Source: Mycobacterium sp. D16Q14 (GTDB lineage Bacteria; Actinomycetota; Actinomycetes; Mycobacteriales; Mycobacteriaceae). From it: DNA of 45,239 nt. The notes under the pieces are model-generated. The model was not told where the DNA came from, did no database searches, and saw only the letters and a list, made by a program, of their open reading frames with translations. The position numbers were made by a program, and so were the translations under genes. Positions 40,804 through 45,239 of this stretch are shown here, piece by piece. The stretch's first letter is position 1. Every line of letters starts with the position of its first letter. The stretch covers positions 1-45,239 of the forward strand of contig MAEX01000029.1 of NCBI GenBank assembly GCA_002013415.1, written 5' to 3'.

Positions 40804-43670
40804 GTGCCGGCCACGCACAGGAGTCGCGGGCAGCGAGGATCATCCGCCGGCTGGCGGTGCCCATTGTTTTGTTCTGGGTGGCGATCGCGGCAGTGACCAA
40901 TGCCTCCGTGCCGCAGCTGGAAGTGGTCGGCGAAGAACGTTCTGCCCCATTGAATGCCGCCGACGCACCGTCCACCATGGCGATGCGGCATATCGGCAAG
41001 GTCTTCAACGAGTTCGACTCAGACAGCTCGGCCATGGTCGTGCTCGAGAGTGACAAACCCCTTGGTGCGCAAGCGCATCAGTTCTACGACACGCTGGTGC
41101 AGCGACTGAAGGACGACCGTGAACACGTGCAACACGTCGCCGACTATTGGGGCGATCCAATCACCGCGGGCGGTTCGCAGAGCAAGGACGGTAAGGCCGC
41201 ATACGTGCAGGTCTACGTCGCCGGCAATCAGGGTGAGGCGCTCTCCAATCAATCCGTCGACGCCGTACGCCGCATCGTCGCGGACACGCCCGCCCCGGAC
41301 GGGGTCAAGGCCTACATAACCGGCGAGGCCCCGACGATCACCGATCAGTTCGAGGTAGGCAACGCGGGCTCTGCCCAGGTCACTATCATCACCTTCGCGG
41401 TCATCGCCATCATGCTGTTAATCGTCTACCGCTCGCTCACCACCACGGCACTGGTGCTGGTGACGGTGCTGGTGGAACTATCGGCAGCGCGCGGAATTGT
41501 TGCGGCACTGGGCCATACGGGCGTCATCGACTTGTCGACCTACGCCACGAACCTTCTGACTATGCTCGCCATCGCCGCCGGTACCGACTACGCGATATTT
41601 TTCGTCGGCCGCTATCAGGAAGCACGCTCCGCCGGTGAGGATCGCCTGACCTCTTACCAGACGATGTTCAAGTCCACCGCGCACGTCATCATCGGATCGG
41701 GTCTGACTGTTGCGGGCGCGTTGCTCTGCCTATCGTTTACGCGACTGCCCTACTTCCAGACCCTCGGTGTGCCTGCGGCGCTCGGCGTGCTGGTGACCCT
41801 GGCCGCGGCGCTCACCATGGCGCCGGCCGTACTGGTGATCGCCACCCGCTTCGGACTGATGGAACCCAAACGCGCAATGCGCACGCGCGGTTGGCGCCGG
41901 ATCGGCACGGCCATCGTGCGCTGGCCCGGACCCATTCTTGTCGTCTCGTGCGTGGTGACACTCATTGGACTGCTCGCATTGCCCGGATACAAGACCACCT
42001 ACGACGGCCGGATCTATATGCCCGCGTCAACCCCCTCCAACGTGGGGTACGCCGCCGCCGAACGACACTTCTCCGTCGCACGGCTCAACCCCGAGCTTCT
42101 CATGATCGAAACCGATTTCGATATGCGCAACTCCGCAGGCATGGTCCTGCTGGAACGGGTCGCCAAGTCCGTTCTCCATGCCCGCGGCGTGGCCCTGGTC
42201 CAATCCATCACCCGGCCCCTCGGTACTCCCATCACCCACTCCTCCATTCCCTTTCAGATCAGTGCATCAAGCGCCAGCCAGCTGATGAACCTGTCTCAAC
42301 AGGAGAACCAGGCCCTGTACCTGTCTCAACAGGCCGACCAGATGACGCAAACCATCGCGGTGCTGAATAGCCAACTGGCGCTTCAGAAACAGAGCGCCGC
42401 GATCACGCACGAACAAACCCAGGGATTCCAGCAGACCGTCGCGGTCGCCCAGGACTTGCGGGACAAGATCGCCAACTTCGATGACCAGTTCCGGCCCATA
42501 CGCAACTACTTCTACTGGGAACCGCACTGCTTTGACATCCCCTTCTGCGCCGCACTGCGATCCATCTTCGATGCCCTCGACGGCATCGATGAACTGGTCG
42601 ACGCGCTGCAATCGGTGACCGGGAGTCTCACCAAGCTCGACGCGCTACAGCCCAAACTCGTCGATCTCATACCGCCGCAGATCGCGATTCAGGAGAAGAA
42701 CCGCGACCTGACCCAGTCCAATTACGCCATTAACAACGGCACCAACACACAGAATGAGGAATCGACCCGCACCGCAACAGAATTGGGCAAGGCCTTCGAC
42801 GACGCGAAGAACGACGACTCCTTCTACCTGCCACCGGAGGCATTCGACAACCCTGCGTTCAAACGCGGCATGAAGCTGTTCATGTCCCCGGATGGCAAGG
42901 CCGCGCGCATGATCATCACCCATCAGGGAGATCCGCAGACCTCCGAGGGCATAGAGCACATCAACGCGATCAAGGAAGCAGCGTTCGATGCCGTCAAGGC
43001 AACTCCGCTGGCCGACGCCAAGATCTATGTGGCCGGAACCGCCTCTGCGTACAAGGATATCGCCGACGGTCAGAAATACGATCTGATGATGGCCGCGCTG
43101 GCCTCGCTTGGCCTCATCCTGCTGATCATGATGTTCCTGACGCGCAGTCTCGTGGCGGCCATGGTCATCGTGGGAACGGTGGCGTTATCGCTGGCGGCCT
43201 CCTTCGGGATGTCAGTAGTGGTGTGGCAGTACATCTTCGGGATTCCGCTGTACTGGGTCATCTTCCCGCTGGCGGTCATCATCTTGCTGGCGGTCGGGGC
43301 AGACTACAACCTGCTGTTGATCTCCCGATTCAAGGAAGAAACCGGAGCAGGCTTGAAGACGGGCATCATCCGTGCGATTGCCGGCACCGGAGGGGTCGTC
43401 ACCGCCGCTGGCCTGGTCTTCGCGGTGACGATGTCGTCCTTCATCTTCAGCGATCTGCGGGTTCTCGGCCAGATCGGTACCACCATCGGCCTCGGGCTGC
43501 TCTTCGACACCCTGGTGGTGCGGTCGTTCTTGACGCCCGCGATAGCCACCATGCTGGGCCGCTGGTTCTGGTGGCCTCTCAATGTGCGATGCCGCCCATT
43601 ACCGCAACCATTTGGGCCGAAACCTGTTGGCGCCGATGACGCTACCGGACCCATCCCGGCGGGCGGATAA
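40800..43670 (+). CDS. mmpL: MmpL-family RND transporter
   Basis: A 956-residue transporter from ATG 40800. Twelve membrane helices in two bundles, with large outside loops at about 45-190 and 400-750. The proton-relay motifs are in place: GTDYAIFF (about residue 262) and GADYNLLL (about residue 835). The second outside loop contains a Gln-rich coiled region with a short duplicated LSQQ unit, the extended loop of MmpL4/5-type pumps. Depending on type, MmpL proteins export siderophores, lipids or drugs. With its MmpS partner and TetR this is most like the MmpS5/MmpL5 efflux type, but the substrate is not shown by sequence. Confidence 0.93.
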   Translation: MSAGHAQESRAARIIRRLAVPIVLFWVAIAAVTNASVPQLEVVGEERSAPLNAADAPSTMAMRHIGKVFNEFDSDSSAMVVLESDKPLGAQAHQFYDTLVQRLKDDREHVQHVADYWGDPITAGGSQSKDGKAAYVQVYVAGNQGEALSNQSVDAVRRIVADTPAPDGVKAYITGEAPTITDQFEVGNAGSAQVTIITFAVIAIMLLIVYRSLTTTALVLVTVLVELSAARGIVAALGHTGVIDLSTYATNLLTMLAIAAGTDYAIFFVGRYQEARSAGEDRLTSYQTMFKSTAHVIIGSGLTVAGALLCLSFTRLPYFQTLGVPAALGVLVTLAAALTMAPAVLVIATRFGLMEPKRAMRTRGWRRIGTAIVRWPGPILVVSCVVTLIGLLALPGYKTTYDGRIYMPASTPSNVGYAAAERHFSVARLNPELLMIETDFDMRNSAGMVLLERVAKSVLHARGVALVQSITRPLGTPITHSSIPFQISASSASQLMNLSQQENQALYLSQQADQMTQTIAVLNSQLALQKQSAAITHEQTQGFQQTVAVAQDLRDKIANFDDQFRPIRNYFYWEPHCFDIPFCAALRSIFDALDGIDELVDALQSVTGSLTKLDALQPKLVDLIPPQIAIQEKNRDLTQSNYAINNGTNTQNEESTRTATELGKAFDDAKNDDSFYLPPEAFDNPAFKRGMKLFMSPDGKAARMIITHQGDPQTSEGIEHINAIKEAAFDAVKATPLADAKIYVAGTASAYKDIADGQKYDLMMAALASLGLILLIMMFLTRSLVAAMVIVGTVALSLAASFGMSVVVWQYIFGIPLYWVIFPLAVIILLAVGADYNLLLISRFKEETGAGLKTGIIRAIAGTGGVVTAAGLVFAVTMSSFIFSDLRVLGQIGTTIGLGLLFDTLVVRSFLTPAIATMLGRWFWWPLNVRCRPLPQPFGPKPVGADDATGPIPAGG

Positions 43671-43673
43671 CGC

Positions 43674-44153
43674 TCAACCGGGCTGCGCCAAGAGCTGGGC
43701 GCCGCCGTTACCGTCCCGCAGGGAATGAATCATGCTCTGCAGGATCCGGAACGCGCTAGACTGCTCGGTGTCGGTGAGACCGGCCAGCATTCTGACCTCG
43801 ACGGACCGGACAGCGACGGTCGCCTTCTCCAGGCTCCGTCGGCCGCGAGGCGTGAGCCGCGTGGGAAGAACCTTCCCGACAGGGGCCTCCGCAGGCCTGG
43901 TCACGTGACCCTCTCGTTCCAGGGCCTGGAGCAGTACGTTCATCGACTGCCGTGTCACGAACGCGCCCCGCGCGAGTTCGGAGTTCGACAAACCCGGGCG
44001 CTGAGCCAGCAGCTCGAGACAGGAGTAATGCGTCACGCTCATCCCGAGCGGCCGCAGCACCTCCTCCATGGCCACGCGCAGGACGCTTGATGCCTCTTTC
44101 AGCAGGTAACCCAGTGACGTTTCCAGGTCGACGCCGACACCGTCTTGACTCAT
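43674..44153 (-). CDS. MarR-family transcriptional regulator
   Basis: A 159-residue regulator from ATG 44153. Central winged helix: SVTHYSCLELLAQRPGLSNS, then RGAFVTRQSMNVLLQALERE, and wing PAEAPVGKVLPTRLT. N- and C-terminal helices form the dimer. It is divergent from a VOC-family gene, with two strong palindromes between them. The first palindrome overlaps its own start codon, pointing to autoregulation. Ends 4 bases from the convergent mmpL stop. Confidence 0.9.
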   Translation of the reverse strand: MSQDGVGVDLETSLGYLLKEASSVLRVAMEEVLRPLGMSVTHYSCLELLAQRPGLSNSELARGAFVTRQSMNVLLQALEREGHVTRPAEAPVGKVLPTRLTPRGRRSLEKATVAVRSVEVRMLAGLTDTEQSSAFRILQSMIHSLRDGNGGAQLLAQPG

Positions 44154-44196
44154 GTCAGAATTCTGACATAGATTGATGCTTGTCAGAAAACTGACA
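44153..44196. promoter_or_regulatory. Twin MarR operators TGTCAG-N4-CTGACA
   Basis: TGTCAGAATTCTGACA at 44153-44168 is a perfect 16-bp palindrome. TGTCAGAAAACTGACA at 44181-44196 has the same 6-bp arms with another centre. Start-to-start 28 bp. They lie between the MarR start (44153) and the VOC start (44217), so one dimer per site could close both promoters. Confidence 0.85.
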
Positions 44197-44216
44197 CGTA
44201 CTAAAGGAGCATCATC

Positions 44217-44585
44217 ATGCCCGTTACCGGCCCCGACTTCATCTCACTTCAAGCAAGCGACCTCGACGCTTCGCAGGCGTTCTACGAGCAGTACCTCGGC
44301 CTCGTCCGCTCACAAGCCGGACCTCCACACGCCGTGGTCTTCGAGACGAAGCCAATCGCGTTCGCGCTCCGCGACCTCGTCCCGGGCACCAATCTCGCGT
44401 CCATTACTCAGCCCGGCATCGGCGCCGCGATCTGGCTGCACGCCACCGACGTCCAGGACATTCACGACGCTCTCGCGGCCGACGGTCACACCATCGTCAC
44501 CGCGCCGATTGACGGCCCGTTCGGCCGGACCTTCACCTTCGCCGATCCCGACGGCTACCAGATAACTCTCCACGACCGCGCCTGA
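44217..44585 (+). CDS. VOC-family protein (glyoxalase/bleomycin-resistance fold)
   Basis: A 122-residue protein from ATG 44217 with AAAGGAG about 8 bases upstream. It has the two beta-alpha-beta-beta-beta halves of the fold: DFISLQASDLDASQAFYEQY and IWLHATDVQDIHDALAADGH, ending FADPDGYQITLHDR. Possible metal ligands include the late DPDGYQ glutamine region, but the N-terminal His/Glu ligand is replaced by Ser in FISLQ, so it may be a binding protein rather than a lyase. Target of the divergent MarR. Confidence 0.85.
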   Translation: MPVTGPDFISLQASDLDASQAFYEQYLGLVRSQAGPPHAVVFETKPIAFALRDLVPGTNLASITQPGIGAAIWLHATDVQDIHDALAADGHTIVTAPIDGPFGRTFTFADPDGYQITLHDRA

Positions 44586-44622
44586 TCGGCACACGCCACC
44601 GGACGATCGCAGTGGGTAGAAT

Positions 44623-45239
44623 TTACTCGGGCTGCGCCCAGGGTTCGGTCGGCAGCGGGGCTCCGGTCTCCAAGAAGGACTTAAGGTTTGACAACACGGC
44701 CGCCCATCCACCGCCGACCTGTGCGCACTCCTTGGGGTCCGTCAGATCTGCATGCTGCACGGTTAACCGGACGATCCCCTGGTACGGCTGGATAAGGAAG
44801 GTGACAGTCGATTCCGAGTCCGCACCCGGCTCCGACCAGGTAATCACCAACTTACGCGGGGGTCGCTTTCCTCGACGCTACCGACCACCTCTGCGATTCC
44901 CGAATCGTTGCGCTGGTGCCCCCAACGCGAACCCTGTTGCCAGTCAGACACATTCGCATGTCCCCAGTACTGGGCGCTGAGCTCGGGGTCGGTGATGGCC
45001 TGCCACACCTTCTCGGGCGTGCTGTTGATGTAGGTGGTGTACACAAAGGTCGGTTGAGACATGCTTGACTCCTCAGCTCGCTGCTTGATCGCGCTCAGCG
45101 CTCGCAACCGCGGGCGCTCGAACTTGTCGATCCACCGTTCCTCAATCTCATACAGCGGAACCGGATTGAGATAGTGCAGCTTCTCCCGGCCGTATTTCAC
45201 CGCGCTGATCAGGTTGGCGGATTCGAGCACGCCCAGATG
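44623..45239 (-). pseudogene. ArsR-SRPBCC fusion, frameshifted and cut by the window end
   Basis: The frame from the window edge begins in the last part of an ArsR winged helix (HLGVLESANLISAVKYGREK, LNPVPLYEIEERWID) and runs without a stop into an SRPBCC/AHSA1 domain (SQPTFVYTTYINSTPEKVWQ, ELSAQYWGHANVSDWQQGSR). The frame shifts at the G5 run 44858-44862: one more G would restore SDPPRKLVITWSEPG and the end at 44623. So the regulator and the ligand-binding-like domain are one fused reading frame, or two genes where the stop was lost; an internal ATG at 45062 (MSQPTFVY) could start the second alone. As written the SRPBCC domain is truncated. Confidence 0.8.

Noticed and set aside
1..45239. 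CRISPR arrays, insertion sequences, integrase genes
   Set aside because: No repeat-spacer pattern, no intact transposase or integrase motif seen on either strand.

Overview
The window looks like chromosomal DNA of a rapidly growing mycobacterium. The Mycobacteroides abscessus-chelonae group is my best guess; that is inference, because no 16S or other marker is present. The evidence is high-GC codon use, a complete-layout mce operon (yrbEA/B, mceA-F and an Mce-associated gene), an MmpS/MmpL pair next to a divergent TetR, a DUF5994 protein, and tight ATGA/GTGA gene overlaps.

Left part (1-8800): low coding density, with several decayed or unrecognised genes. It holds the 5' part of a MarR regulator with a set of short palindromes upstream, a methyltransferase pseudogene that has lost its SAM-binding core, a thioredoxin-like lipoprotein with two small downstream ORFs, a secreted DUF3887-like protein, an S9 prolyl-oligopeptidase-type enzyme divergent from an MFS exporter, and a CPBP membrane protease. 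The stretch ends at tRNA-Arg(CCT), a type of tRNA gene that integrating elements often use, so it reads as an old, eroded accessory region.

8803-21093: a membrane GGDEF diguanylate cyclase with an intact product-inhibition site lies beside a surface-glycan locus. The locus has a polyprenyl-phosphate priming sugar transferase (minus strand) and, divergent from it, a compact operon of three GT4 glycosyltransferases, a Wzx-like flippase, a CgeB-like glycosyltransferase and a YdcF/DUF218 membrane protein. No Wzy polymerase is visible. A 777-residue exported protein with a Lys/Ala-rich and then Ser/Gly/His-rich tail overlaps the operon end convergently.

21274-32180: an mce lipid-import operon with a perfect inverted repeat upstream, ended by an exported DUF3298/MPT64-like protein and a 20-bp-stem bidirectional terminator. 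The second permease (yrbEB) is broken by a single extra base, so either the transporter is inactive or the base is an error.

32195-39652: metabolic and small genes. These are a FadI-type thiolase, two coupled small membrane proteins, NAD-dependent formate dehydrogenase with a LysR regulator, a FUSC-like membrane protein, a decayed paralogue of one of the small membrane proteins, an ArsC-like reductase, an unlisted 52-residue protein and a DUF5994 protein.

39680-45239: three regulator-target units: TetR/mmpS-mmpL with a 14-bp perfect palindrome between them, MarR/VOC protein with twin TGTCAG palindromes, and at the window edge an in-frame ArsR-SRPBCC fusion with a frameshift in a G run.
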